In this document: positions 37,216 to 49,339 of the stretch, piece by piece | How positions within the stretch are numbered: the first letter of the stretch is position 1 | Layout of the letters: each line of letters begins with the position of its first letter | Source: Leptasterias polaris | Taxonomy: Eukaryota; Echinodermata; Asteroidea; Forcipulatida; Asteriidae | DNA length: 64,000 bases | Direction of reading: 5' to 3' | Assembly (NCBI GenBank): GCA_037783415.1 | Contig: JAZGTN010000070.1 | Span: 10,062,501 to 10,126,500 of the forward strand | Made by a program: the position numbers and the translations under genes | The notes under the pieces: generated by a model | Database searches by the model: none | The model's input: only the letters and a program-made list of their open reading frames with translations | What the model was told of the DNA's origin: nothing

Positions 37216-39457
37216 ATAAGTTGTCAGGGCACTCTTTATTCAGGGATTTTAAAAGGTTAGCCAATTCCTTTAGTGATTATAATTTTAGATTTTTTATTTC
37301 TGTTTTTCCTAGTAACCAGCTGGTGAGGAGAGCCTCTTAAGTCTGTAGTAAGAAAATCCGGTATACATGCTCAGAGCTTCTGGTTCAATCTAAGCTTGAT
37401 TGGGGACAAAACATATTAAAACAACTCAGATTGATCTAAGATTAATTATTTAGTAAGAAACATGGATGGCCCGAAGCTACTCGACTACTTAAGGCAGAAA
37501 CTTTTGAGCAATCCATCAGGCTCCAGCGGTCCTGCTGACCAGCAGCTGTCCAGGGCCCAATTTCTTGGCTCTGTTTATCGCTGAATTCTGCGCTTGCGAT
37601 CAACATTCTCCACTTACTGTGCAAGCCCCAAATTTCTGCGCTAGCTGTGTAAGCGAAAAATTCCTAGTAACGTGAAGTACATGTATGCATGGCAAATTTT
37701 ATGCAAAAATTCCCTGCTAACCCGTGACTACGCTTGACATAAGCGCTGAATTCCCTGCTTCCGTAAGTGTTGATTATTTGCTTAAATGGTAAGCAGAGCC
37801 ATGAAACTGGGCCCTGCTGACCAGCAGCTGTCCTGCTGACCAGCAGCCTAAGTTAGTGTACAAATAATTGCAAACTTGCATAAAAGTAGGGCATATGGTC
37901 ATGGAGGAAGGTATTGTAGTACACTTTTCCTTGCTCTATGGTCTAGGCTAGTACACTACTTGAACTCTGTACTACAGTGTACATAAAGTACATAGACTAG
38001 AGTGTAGCCTGTATACCACAATGCGATGTTTGTGTTTATTTTATCATGGATCCTAACCGATGTATTTACCTACAGATGATGCCTACAGTACAACTGTGAA
38101 GTGGACTGTGATGTATTTCAAGTGCAAATTTATTCCCTGTACTGCAAATCTAATTTTTGCAATTCAATGAATAAAGAAGGGCAATGAAGGGCAATGTCAA
38201 CGTACAAATAATTCTACAATCCCAGTTTGCTAGTTACTACAAAAGTGTGTGATAAATGCTTACAATGTTGTTTTTAAAATGCAATTTTTTTGTTTTGGCA
38301 AAGTTCCATTTTAACTGCAGAGTTGGAAAACTATCATTACAAAATGTACAGTCACTGACAAAAATTGTTAACTCTCTGTTATTCCTACTGCAACAACAAA
38401 CATTGATGGACAACTGCAGTGTGGACTAACACAATCATGTCCTTGAATTAAAATTTCCACTCCACCTGAATCTCACAATTTATTTCCCGTAACCAGTAAC
38501 CAAGGTAACGCCAGCCACAAGAAGCAAGTTGACAAAAGCTATATAGCTCCCGTGCTGGGACCGAAACGCCCTTCTTTCATTATAATTTATTGTTTGAGCT
38601 TATCTATAATGGAGGCTTCTTGGGAGGAATTCTTCTTGAAGATGCACTAATGATCAGAAATACGCTAGCAGACTGCACCATCCACAGATCATAGTGATAA
38701 TTATGGACAGCCTTGAACGATAACAGGGCCCAATTTCATGGATCTGCTTAAGCACAGAAAGTAGCTAAGCACAAACAAAATTGTGCTTACTACATGTAGA
38801 CTAAGGTCACCAGACAAAATTGTAAATTTCCACAAGAACATTTCAAGAGGCAGTAAGGCAATGACCATGAGCAATTGCCTTCGTTGCCTCTGTGAACTAT
38901 CAGGCCTCCGGCACAATGCATAAGAGCCAGCATTGATCCAACACTCATTTCTCTCTCAGTGTCAAAGTACTTTTAAAAAAAATAGATATTCTCAGTGATT
39001 TTCAGGCAGCAGGGCTCAAATTTGGGGTAGAATTCCACAAGACCGCCGGGCTTGTAGCTCAAAAAGTTTACTGGACCAGAATTTATTTAAGAAGACCAGA
39101 GTCTTCATGAGAAAGAGCTTTCTACACAGTTTAACATTTGAACAAGCACTAGAGAAGATTTATCTCATTTGAGTACGCTTTGATACTCAACGAAATTGTA
39201 TAAATTTACCAGACTCAAAGTAATTTGAACATCATTTCTTTCTGTTCAGGATACTACACAGTGAGGTATTGGTATTCAATTGAAAAGCACAAGACTGCCC
39301 GGACTTGTCAGGTCATGAGTTTACTGGCCCTGGGATAAAATCACTGGCCTCTGGCCTGTGGTCCAGTGTCAAATTCGAGCCCTGCGGGCATTATATTTGG
39401 TCCCCTAGGGAAAAAGTAGGAATATTCTATCGAGTACAAGGGCTGCTGACCTACATA

Positions 39458-40797
39458 CAAGCTATTAGCCAGCGATACGTCGGGGCGTCTTTTGGACGCC
39501 CTATTTTATTTTTGGACGCCCCGAAAAACTGTCGGACGCCCTTGAAGACGCCCTGTTTTTTGTACATAATTAAAAAAAATTACATCCGAATACCTGAAAT
39601 TGTAAGCAAAACGAACGCAAATCCAAAACTATTACTACCTGCCAGCTGCAGTGAAGGTAATTTTATGCAAGATACAACCAATTTATCTTAAATATACTGA
39701 TCGCCCATTCATTGTTTACCGACAAAGGGATCAAATTTAACATCAGACAGTGCCCCCGACTAGTGTGGGAAGGCTTGAACAACCGCAAAGGCTTTAGAAA
39801 CTATAGCGGTGAAACGCCACGCAGTAGACAAGTTTACAAAGTACATGTACATGTACATGTATGTCGACGTAAAAAGCGTTGTGTATGTAATGTACATGTA
39901 CATGTCGTGTACCTACCAGGGTTGTGTGTGATAGATCGGCAGCACTCGAGACACACGTGTTGTAGACTTGATTTCAAGTCTGAGATAAGGGTTATTTTTC
40001 TGCATCAGCCACACAAAATCCCCCCGCAGATTGGCTATCACGCGCTCTAACTCGTAGGTTAAAGACGGAGGTTAATCCACAAGAGGGCGCTATTTCAGGC
40101 AATGCAGGTAGACTAAAAACCAGGAGCACAGACTTGGAACCAAGTCTAGGCACGTCATTCCCGCTCTTTTCTGGCTGCCGGCAACCTTTCAGTGCATATT
40201 AATGTATGCAGAACATCGCACATGCGCAGTGTATGAGTCAAAACGTGCGTGTCTGTTTGTAATGTGTGAACCTCCCACCATGAGTATGGGTAATGCAGGT
40301 TTAATAAAGAATGCTCACTGCACACCGTAATATTGAAGAACAGTACTTCTTAAATGCTCACCTCCCTCACTATCAAACTATCCCTCGTAGTGGTACACTG
40401 TAAATGTACATGTACATGTACATGATGTACATTACATGTACATTGAAATGTTAACGATTGTTTCGTAATAATTCGCGGGCTATAGAAATAGAATACCGCA
40501 ACTCGACTCTTGTACGGGGGAAATCAATATGAAAAAGTCTTGACCCCGCCCAAACTTTAAAAATAATAATAACACTGTGCGAAATACTACGATTCTTAGG
40601 GCCCCGTACGGTGCTGATTTCTTTTTTTTTAACCCTTTAATCGGCCCAGACCCAAAGCATACGTGGAGTACACAGTAAATGCAATAATAGTTCTGTGGTA
40701 CATGCTTGCTGAAAATTTACCCAAACAATTTGGACGCCCTGTTTTTCAATCCAGTCAAATTTGGACACCCTATTTTCAAATCCTGGCTAAAAGCTTG
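39458..40797. mobile_element. 1.34-kb hAT-like element, long form, nested
   Basis: Ends CAAGCTATTAGCCAG and CTGGCTAAAAGCTTG, with CCTACATA duplicated on both sides (39450-39457 and 40798-40805). The sub-terminal parts share the TTTGGACGCCC/GGACACCC repeats of the short copies, but about 1.1 kb between them is unrelated. No transposase is recognisable. It interrupts a CAGGCATGATATT MITE (about 39386-40920). Confidence 0.75.
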
Positions 40798-41172
40798 CCT
40801 ACATACACATGGCGTAGGCTGTAATAGACATTTCAGGCTCTTTAATAACAACTTTTCAGATTTTTCCCAATGAAAAATATAATTGGAAATCAGCAAAAGG
40901 TAGGAAGAATATCATGCCTGGATTTAAGGGCACCAAGGCGTTTTCTCCCCGGGTAAAAGCACCTCTTCCACCAGAACAGTTTGTTTTGGATACTTCCCAT
41001 TCATACACGTACCAATCCTGCACACCATTTGGTAATTCTGTACAGTCCAAAACAAGTGGACTTGCTATACGTAAATCAACTGATTTTATAAGTTGATAGT
41101 TTCAGACTGAAATGAACTTTATGACCTTGTTGACTCCAGGATTAGGGCCTACATTGTATTTCTGAAACGTAC

Positions 41173-41221
41173 CTGCTGTGTCATTCTTTTTCTTCTGTCA
41201 TTTCCTCCGAGTGAACTGTAC
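41173..41221 (-). CDS. DCDC2: DCDC2-like protein, coding exon 2 (linker)
   Basis: A 49-nt exon between an ACACAG acceptor and a GTACGT donor. One base completes Lys94, and 16 codons follow (YSSLGGNDRRKRMTQQ, residues 95-110). It finishes DCX domain 1 ('DLK|YSSLGG', equivalent to 'KLNYLDIGE' in the family) and starts the basic linker. It ends on a codon boundary, which matters because both exon 3 and the alternative exon at 30008-30070 use that phase. Confidence 0.85.
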
Positions 41222-43617
41222 CTGTGTGGGTGGAAAATGAAGTTCAATAATTACAAAAATATATCATTAAAATCTGCTCTTGTGAGAGATTTATTGAAAT
41301 TTCAAAATATTTCATTAAAAAGGAATGGAAAAAACCCCCAAACAAACACAGTATTTTAGTGAGTGTTTTGAATGAATTCAGGTTTATAAATTAAAAATTC
41401 TGGGAGAATTTCTTTTAAATTGTGGTAATGTTGGGTAGGCAACAAATTGTTCTTAAAAAATAAACGAAAATTCACAATAATTTTCTGGCATTCATCAATG
41501 GAAACTGCATTTTCTCCACGAGTGCTCATTGTCTTCGATATAAGACTAATTCTGGAAGTGGATTGTAGGTGTGTGTTGGGGGCGGCGGGGGGGGGGGGGG
41601 GGGGGGGAGTCTTCTTACGCAATTTGAAGGTCAGTTTAAAAAGGTTTCAACAAAAGATGGCATTACAAAATTCCTTCCTCTATTGAATTACAGGTTATAA
41701 TATCAGAGCTGCAACACTTCCGCCCACCTTGTAAAGAGGAACCTGTGAAGGTATTGTGCAGAAAATGTAGTAGGAGTTTTTACTTCAAATTTGTCTCCCT
41801 ACTTCAGAGTCAGACATGCATAGTCGGCCACGTGAGGAACAAATAAATGACAATCTTGAAAGGGCAAGGTCATTTTATTCTCTGGCTGAAGTCAAAAACT
41901 GAAGAAACATCAAGGACAAGCGAGACTGGAAAATTTAGAAAATGTTTGACTACAGAAATAATTTTACAAGATTAAAAATATTTCTTTCTTAGATAGTTTT
42001 TTTGAATTTGCATCAAGGATTATTTGGTTTTACCCTTACAGTTACACTATTGTGTGTAAAGCACTGTATCGTAGGATACTAAGTGCTTTCCTGAGTCCTG
42101 TGATATTTTTATTGAAATGAAATTAAATAAATAATCAAGTTGGTAAACAAAAAACAATTTCAAAAATCATTATTACTATTAGTACTTAATAAAATAAAGT
42201 TAAACAGAATGACTGTAAATCACTGATTTTGAACTCCAATCCGAGTAACATGCCTAGTGAATTTTGTTCACATGGCTCAGGAAAGTATTACAGTCGTTTG
42301 ACCAGTTCCGGATCATTGACCAGTTCCGGATCACTTAAACTTTGCAACAACCACATAATTAAATTACTTCTCACATTACCAATTCCTGTTGATACATGTG
42401 AAGAATAACATCCAATAAACCAACAAACCCAAGATAAGGTGACAAACATCATCGACAAATAAATTATGGTAATTTTTCTTAAGTTTGTCGGCGATAATGA
42501 TAATTATTTACCCCCCAAATTGTTATTTGAAAAACGCTGTTAAAACTTCTCACCTTTCAAATTTGAATGCCAGGGCGAATAGCATTTATGTAAAATGGTA
42601 AGAATGTGTAAAACATATTTCCCATAAATACTGAGCAGACGTTTTGGTTTTTTTATGAGATAAAATTACCAAAATCGTTTGTTGGGAGGCATCGTACCTT
42701 TGCCCAGTTCCGGATCACTCAATATGTTGGTATGTTAAATGGTGGCGCACTCAGTTAGTTAAAATCATACGGCTGTTGTAGAAAGTTTGTCATTTAAGTT
42801 GCACTGGAAGCGTGCATTTTTATATTTCAAGGAATGTAAAACTACATGTACTTCATCCAACAGCCGTCGATAATGTTGCATGTATTTTCAGTTTTATGAA
42901 TGGGATTTGGAGTATTGGTTTGCAATAGAGGGCGCGCTACTGATTCGGAATAGATTCAACCGATCCGGAACTGGTCAAACGGGTGACGATACTTTTCTCG
43001 AAGCCACTTCAAAAGTATTACTTGTTTTTGGCCAATGGATATTTGGTGAATGTTATGACATGTGTAGGTAAACTGATCGACTTTTGTTTGTTTAAAATGT
43101 TAAAGAGGATTTCCGTTAAAGAGAATGCAACAAAAACATCGTGAATTCAAAAAGTGATCCGGAACTGGTCAAACGACTGTACTCTATATCTTTACAAACA
43201 TTGTTGTTGGGTAAAGAAAGCCAAAACACAGTATAATTATAATAACGCACAATAATTTCAATTTCTTTGTCTTGGGAACTTTAATGAAATTTTAATGTTA
43301 GTTTATAAATTTTTTTACAAATTGCTATTTTGGCCTGAAGTTTCAACGCTAGCAGAGTTTTTATCAATAGCTTTTGAGAAAAACTATGCCGACTTTTACA
43401 TGCCTACTGAGACGTGAGACGTACCGTGCGCAGGTCATTTTGTTTTGGTTGGCAAGCAGTTTGCTAACTTAATTCATGTTTTCTATTTTTAAAATGGCAC
43501 AATAAAGATTAAAAGCCATTGGACTTTCAATTATAACATTTCAGAAACCATGGCAGGCATTATTAAAAACCATGGTGGTAGAATGATGAGAAAAAACTTA
43601 GGGAACCGGTCACTCAC
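41222..43617 (-). other. DCDC2: Intron 1 of the DCDC2-like gene
   Basis: A 2.4-kb intron with GT-AG ends. It holds a run of about 22 G near 41588, an ACTAAGTGCTTTCCTGAGTC element end near 42070-42110, and two inverted blocks containing CCGGATC and GACCAGTTCC motifs (about 42290-42345 and 42950-43180). No exon seen. Confidence 0.65.
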
Positions 43618-43898
43618 TTTAAATCCACAAATCTTCCTGTACCGCTGAAAACATAAACTTTGTTGTCCTCTAATAAATCCAACGACTTGACCGAGTGGCC
43701 TTGGATTGGGGTGTACAGTTTGCGTATTGCACCAAAGGCAGGTTTCTCTCTCGTCGTGAGATTGTCCAGGAAAGCATCCATGGTCCTGGTGTGTTTGAAG
43801 TTGACAATAACTTTCTTCGGAGAGTAGAACTTGTCTCCATTTTTGTACAGGTGTACGTGACGGGCTGGAGGGGCCTGGCTGGTCGCCACCGCGGCCAT
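43618..43898 (-). CDS. DCDC2: DCDC2-like doublecortin protein, coding exon 1 (start, DCX domain 1)
   Basis: First coding exon of a microtubule-binding doublecortin-domain protein. The ATG at 43898-43896 is the only in-frame ATG after an upstream in-frame TGA, and its context (A at -3, G at +4) is favourable. It encodes residues 1-93 plus two bases of codon 94. Residues 14-94 form a DCX domain: HVHLYKNGDKF, then VIVNFKHTRTMDAFLD, FGAIRKLYTP and VYVFSGTGRFVDLK. This is the DCDC2 order of 'YxNGD', 'fGAVRxLYTP' and 'Y(V)xxGxexFxxLxYL'. The donor is GTGAGT at 43617. DCX domains bind microtubules, and vertebrate DCDC2 is a ciliary/kinociliary protein; a ciliary role here is inferred. The full nine-exon product is 981 residues, about twice the vertebrate protein, because of the long low-complexity C-terminal half. 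Confidence 0.9.
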
Positions 43899-44598
43899 CT
43901 TGCGGTGGTGGTAGGGCCACACTTTCCCTCCTCCAAGTTCTTTGCCCTCGACGGTGGCACTTTCTTTCCCAGCGATTTTGAAGACAATGATTCACAAAAC
44001 CACCTGTTAATGTTGTCCGGTTAAACTTGATTAAATATGCTTTCTCAGATTGGGCAGTGTGTATTCAACAGTCACATCATTTGTTAATTATTTGTGTAAA
44101 CCACGTAGGTGACCATAAGGTCCAGAATCACTTATCACGGCTAATCTCAGTGTAAACTCATAACGTCGTTGGTTGGTTGTGCGTGTTCTAATTCTATGGA
44201 CGCGTGTACATCCGTATTGCACAGTGTGTGGATGTACGTTTTGTAGGTGACCGTCCATTCATGAACGATGGAATTGTTTACACGAGGGCGCTGTTGTTAT
44301 TGTGTTTTGTTGTCCTAGTTACACTCATGAATTATTCATACTGGCGTTCTACTTCTGAAGCTGTTTGACTAGTTTTGCACCACAGTTACTACACAAACAC
44401 TGAAATTTTGGCCCATCAAAGAGATAAAAACAAAGTTTTTTGAGTATAGTTAGTACAAATTTGTAGCAATCTTATTTCTCCTTTTCCTTTTTAAAATATT
44501 TTGCTCTTCAACTTCGCAGAAGCACGGAGCTAGCAATTGGTAAATGACCAAAATACACAGCCACTGAAGACTGAGTTGTTTCTCCACGATCCAACTAC

Positions 44599-45483
44599 CC
44601 GGCGCGGATCCAGGGGGCGGGGGGCACGTGCCCCCTGGGTAAAATGTGAAAAAAACAAAAAAAACAAATTTTATATATTTTTTTTTTACCATCAGCCTGC
44701 TTAAAAATTAGCCACAAGTGGGGGGGGGGGGTGTCTTTTCCCCCAGCGGCAGGATGGATTTCTTTTTCATCCTATGCCTATCACTTGTTTCTTTCTGCCA
44801 AAATGAATCGTTCATGCTATGTCACTTGTAATTGCTTAGATTTGCACGATAACATAAGCGTTTGAAACCTGACGTGCCAATTTGTCATGGATAAAATATA
44901 TTTCATGTCGTTCTGGCATTCAAGTGTAAAGACTACACTGAGCTTGAACTATACTTTTTGAATGAATATGCAAGAAGATTGGTATGGATCAGAAGTGCTT
45001 AAAAAGTGTGCCTATTTCTCGGCACACAGAGGCTTGATTTTCACCCCTCAAAATGCCCAAAGCTCAGAGCTTCCGGGGGCCTCACCCCTGGACCCCACCA
45101 TCGATGTTACAGACATTTTTCCAGTAAATTTAGAATATTTATATGGATCTGATTTCCAATAAGAAGTGTGTCTATTTCTCTGTTTTAGGCACATGGAGGC
45201 TTGATTTTTCACCCCTCAAAATGCCCAAAGCTCAGAGCTTCCGGGGGCTTCACCCCCTGGACCCCACCTGGGCCTCACCCCTGGACCCATTTTGAAGGTA
45301 ATGGATCTTCCTATACAAGTGTGTCTATTTCTCTGTTTTAGGCACATGGATGCTTGATTTTTCACCCAACAGAACGCCAAATGCTCAGAGCTTGGACCCC
45401 ACCCATTTTTTGTTTACCCTCTAATACAAAATCCTGGTTGCGCCGTTGTGCCCCCGGTTTAAAAAATCCTGGATCCGCCCCTG
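44599..45483. mobile_element. GGATCCAGGGG-ended element with internal tandem repeats
   Basis: Ends CCGGCGCGGATCCAGGGG and CCTGGATCCGCCCCTG, with ACTAC on both flanks. Inside, a unit of about 155 bp (GTGTCTATTTCTC ... GGACCCCACC) occurs three times, starting near 45004, 45164 and 45318. Confidence 0.6.
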
Positions 45484-47042
45484 ACTACGGTACCGATCGC
45501 GGTTGGACATTATTAAGACACATACAATTCGCAACAAATTACTGCCTTTTTAACGAAGTTCATTTGGGGGAAGGCGGGGACAAAGAAATTGTTGGGGTAG
45601 GAACATAGGCCCATCGAATTAACAATCTCATTTTTTAAAAATTTTTTTCCTATATTTTTTTTAATTTTTTTTATGTTATTTATTTTGAAATGTTTTTAAA
45701 TTTTTTATTTAAAGGCCTATAATATATATCTATATATTTTTTTATTCTTTATAATTTTTTATTATTATTTTTTTTTTGGGGGGCGGTGATGGGGGGAAAG
45801 GTTTTTGCAGGGCACTTGGGGGAAGGGCAACCCACGGCACCTGGTTCAAGTTAAAATCTCAACTAGAAGTAGTGCAGAGAATGAAAATGTGACGAGAATC
45901 CCCTTAAATACATCCCCGACCCCTATTAAGTCTCCCCTCCCCGCCCCACCTCTCCGAACCAGTTTAATAGAGCAAGGGAGAACCCCCCCCCCCCCCCCCC
46001 CCCACCCCACCAAACCCTGCGCATCGGGCAGCAGTGCGGCTCTGAGACCTCCTCTATAATATGGCTCCAACATCTCGATGGCCATCATCCCATTCCTGTC
46101 ACTTTTTGTTGCATTATCTATAGTCTAATAAAATAACACAATACAGGTAAATAATATAAATAAAGCTTGGTTGGCGCTCATCGGCACTCAGGCCTTGACC
46201 TATACAATCCCCCCCTGTCATGAGAATTAATTGTCTTTCATGCCGATTATTGTGATAAGTTGAAAATTAATATTATGGGATTTGAGGCATTGCATGGTGA
46301 GGTATCAATGTACAGTATAATTATTTGGTTTGCGGTAACACCACGTGTAGGCCTATATCCACTTTCTAGGTAGATTTGTTTTTTCTTTGAGAACTTGTCT
46401 TGCTATTTATTCTACTGCCGCGGAGTAGATTATTCAGAATTTGGGAGACTTCAAAATTAATATTGTTCCCTAAAACAAAGGGATCGATCAACCCACACTC
46501 CGCCGAGAAAAGAGAGCAAAGCATGCACACGAAAAATGAACGCGCAGTTGTATTACAAAAATACACCAAAACGGAAAATAGTGCATAGTTAGCTGATGAT
46601 TTTTGTTGTTTTATCACCCATTTGCCAAAAATTTTATTACTTATTTTAAAAAAACAAGTAAATTATCCGACTGTGTTCGTGAAAAGACGACCAATTTATA
46701 CAATTCTTTATGACTGTGTTGACATGTGTTTAATTATAGAGTATGACAATTATATTTTTCATTTGGAGTTGTTTATACAATTTTAATAGACTTTTTGTTT
46801 GTTGTTTTGCTATCGTAACCATCAACAATACTTCCGGTCAACATGCAATAAATGTTAATTAAAGTTTGTGTACCCATCCTTGTAGTTGTAAATATCATAC
46901 ATCGATCAAAGGTCCTTCTGAAAATTTGGTACATAAGGTGCACAGTATACCGATAATTGATGTTTTTCAAATAATAATAATTATACGTTTTTCATTCCCT
47001 TAAATTGTTAATCCCGAGATGAAAAGAGATGATTGTATTTCT

Positions 47043-47157
47043 CGATTTCACAAAGCCAATAAGATTCATCTTAAGATGAGTTGTCAATATTACCATGGTG
47101 ATTTTTTATTGTGACATCAAAGGCACTTGAGATTACTCTTAGCTCTTTGTGAAATCG
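47043..47157. mobile_element. CGATTTCACAAAG MITE, copy 2
   Basis: Ends CGATTTCACAAAGCC and AGCTCTTTGTGAAATCG, with an internal GATTCATCTTAAGATGAG palindrome. It abuts the hairpin element at 47156-47421. Confidence 0.6.
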
Positions 47158-47421
47158 GCAAAAAAGAAGAGAACATCATTTGAAATGATCTGCCTCAGGA
47201 AAACTCTGGGATTGCCTTCCACTCTATCCATCAATTTCTTGGCAGGCTTCCCTCCTGGTTTGGCACCGTGGATTTATTTGTTTTATTTATTTATTTATTC
47301 CCAGGCAGCACACATACAGCACATTAAAAAAAACTAACAATATAAATAGGAGGACAACAAAGAACGAGCCCAAAGTTTCCTGAGGCAGATCATTTCAAAA
47401 GATGTTCTCATCTTTTTGCCG
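47156..47421. mobile_element. Hairpin MITE with arms of about 50 bp
   Basis: Arms near 47156-47209 and 47371-47421, for example GAAATGATCTGCCTCAGGAAA against TTTCCTGAGGCAGATCATTTC. The loop of about 160 bp holds a TTTATTTA repeat. Confidence 0.65.
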
Positions 47422-48113
47422 AAAAGTGAAAATAATCACTATCTAAAGGCGATCCAGATAATAAAATCCTACAAAGGCATAAAAAGTACATGAGCAAAAA
47501 CGTCGTATTAATTTTGTTTAAAAATATATCCAGAAAATTAATGAGAAACGTCAACTATAAAAGCTATAGAAAATACATTAACATTCCATTTAACCTGCTC
47601 AGGCAGCAAAATTGCTTAGGTTGCCCCCACAACAACTATAGAGGGAGAATTTACCAGAGACCCAAGTCCCAAATAACCCATTACGCCATGAAATGTCAAA
47701 AGAGTTTATGTCAGGGGTTCATCCTGTTGATATGACCAAACCAAAGTAGTTTTTGTCGGGGTTTTTCAGTGATAGTTTCTTCCAGTCCCATATTATATTA
47801 GGCCTACTGCGATGGATGCCGTTCAAATGTATACGTTGTTTTTCAAAATTAAGTTGAAATGTTTGGAGTGTAAATCATGGGTGTATACTCTTTGGATGGG
47901 GGGGGGGGGGGATTTTCTCAAAATTTTACACAGAATGAAAATACCAATATATAATACCGAGTATTACAATTGCTGTTTCTGTTCATGTTTTCTACTAGCT
48001 GTGCCAAAACTTTCCTCACTGTTCTTGAACTGGGGGGGGGGGGGGGGGGGGGGGCAGTTGCATGCCCTTGCACCCGTGCAGTACGATAATGTTAATAGTA
48101 TAATTGTATGCAC

Positions 48114-48290
48114 CTAATATGAATCACTTCGGAAATTGTTTTTCAGTGAACCGGGGGTAGGCCTCCTCCCGTTTCTCAAGGAGGTCCTCCACGGTGGTCT
48201 CTTCTCGGGCATCAAGGGGTTTTCTGCTGACGAGATGGGTTGGCGGGGAGGTTCAAACTTTGCCCACTTGAAGCTCAGCGGGGTATGTTG
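48114..48290 (-). pseudogene. Unrecognised gene, last coding block, probably frameshifted
   Basis: An ACTTCAG acceptor leads to QHTPLSFKWAKFEPPRQPIS, in phase with the block at 48407-48513. After SAE, at an AAAACCCC tract, the original frame turns into Arg/Pro-rich sequence ending SDSY-TAG (48114). The neighbouring frame instead continues as KPLDAREETTVEDLLEKREE then AYPRFTEKQFPK-TGA (stop 48126-48124), with strongly GC-rich third positions and a helical, charged composition. A single-base change at the homopolymer would explain both. I do not recognise the protein. The plus strand is also open, with AG/GT borders (48147-48282), so strand is not certain. Confidence 0.45.
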
Positions 48291-48406
48291 CTGAAGTCGT
48301 GAAGAGCTCCTTGTATTTTAAATACTTAAATACGTTGTTTTACTGTTAAAAATTACAAAAAAATCACATGGAGAACGCCTCCCTACAGCTCTGACCTTGG
48401 CGACAC

Positions 48407-48513
48407 CTGTACAGGTGGCGTTGATAGCTGCTTGTGGTGGTAGTTGGGGTGGTGGATGTGGTCTACGAGTTGAAATCGCGGACCTTCTGACAAAAGGGAT
48501 CCGGGAGTTTTGA
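48407..48513 (-). CDS. Unrecognised gene, penultimate coding block
   Basis: Open block ending at a CTGTACAG|GTGTCG donor. It reads SVKTPGSLLSEGPRFQLVDH, then IHHPNYHHKQLSTPPVQ, and ends on a codon boundary, which suits the next block (intron 48291-48406). There is no ATG; AG acceptors at 48520-48519 or 48515-48514 would open it, so upstream exons should exist. I could not find them in the 12 kb to the right. His/Pro-rich and soluble; function unknown. Confidence 0.45.
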
Positions 48514-49339
48514 CTGAGCTAGCGAGAACAGTACACTCGCGTCACTTTACAAAGACAAAGGTGAAGTCCAAACAATGGGATAACAAAGAGAAGTCCTCGA
48601 TTCGGTCGACAATTCAGTGTGCACTTGCAAAAGCCAACCAATAAGGGTGTTTACACAATGAAACAATGCTACCCCACAATGGGTTATTTGTTCTAGATAC
48701 CTACCCAACAGAGGAGTTTTCAGAAAAGGGAATGAACAACAAAGGAACTTAGGAAGAACCCAGTAACTTTCATATGGGTGTTTGTGAGGGTGGTTGTGGT
48801 TGTTGGTGGGGGTGGGGGTGGGGGGGGGGGGGGGGGGGAGGTGCATGGTCGAGAGTATTAGTAGAGGTGGACTTGAGGCTTTGCATAAATTATCATTGTG
48901 CCCACATTCAGTCCGATAAAAATGTAAAATCCGTGGCACAAATATTTCGAATAGGGCGCCCTCGCCTCGAGGTCAAAAGGAGGTTGTTCATTGGCCAATC
49001 CTGAGCGCCGCGCGTACAAAGCTTTGCGTTTGTTTCTTAACCGGCTTATAGACCTTTCTTTTGCAACGTCACAACCCAGGTTGGAAAAGTATGGAAAGCC
49101 ATAACTGCAAATCAAAAACAGATTGCCACAGTTTGTAGCAGTGTTACACAAATATTCAAAAATAGTGTTGAATTTGTTGGAAACAAATCAACCAATCATG
49201 GAAGGTATTTCCGTTCATGAATCTTTACAGAAAATGTTGAATTTGGTCACAACATTTTTTAACACGATTGAATGTTTTGCTAACATTCGGCCGTCCATGC
49301 CAACCGGCGCACTTTGTTTATCAACAAAAGAAAGGTCTA

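Larger units (their letters stand above)
28669..41172 (-). other. DCDC2: Intron 2 of the DCDC2-like gene
   Basis: A 12.5-kb intron with the candidate exon 1b and promoter (30008-30563). Repeats include two SINE copies, a 228-bp MITE (31499-31726), an L2-like tail (32395-32520), a 363-bp TTAA MITE (34066-34428), a 370-bp TTAA MITE (36846-37215) and the nested hAT-like element (39458-40797). Confidence 0.7.
43899..48113. other. Region upstream of the DCDC2-like start
   Basis: 5' flank of the DCDC2-like gene. An in-frame TGA lies 73 bp before the ATG, and no clear TATA box was found. It then contains the GGATCC-ended element, long T-rich tracts (45620-45780), a C tract at 45987-46006, and MITEs at 47.0-47.4 kb. 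No other gene seen. Confidence 0.5.

Noticed and set aside
39305..40050. Frames inside the long hAT-like element as a transposase
   Set aside because: They cross the element boundary or are dominated by GTACAT microsatellite (VHVHVHV) and show no hAT or RNase-H-like motif.
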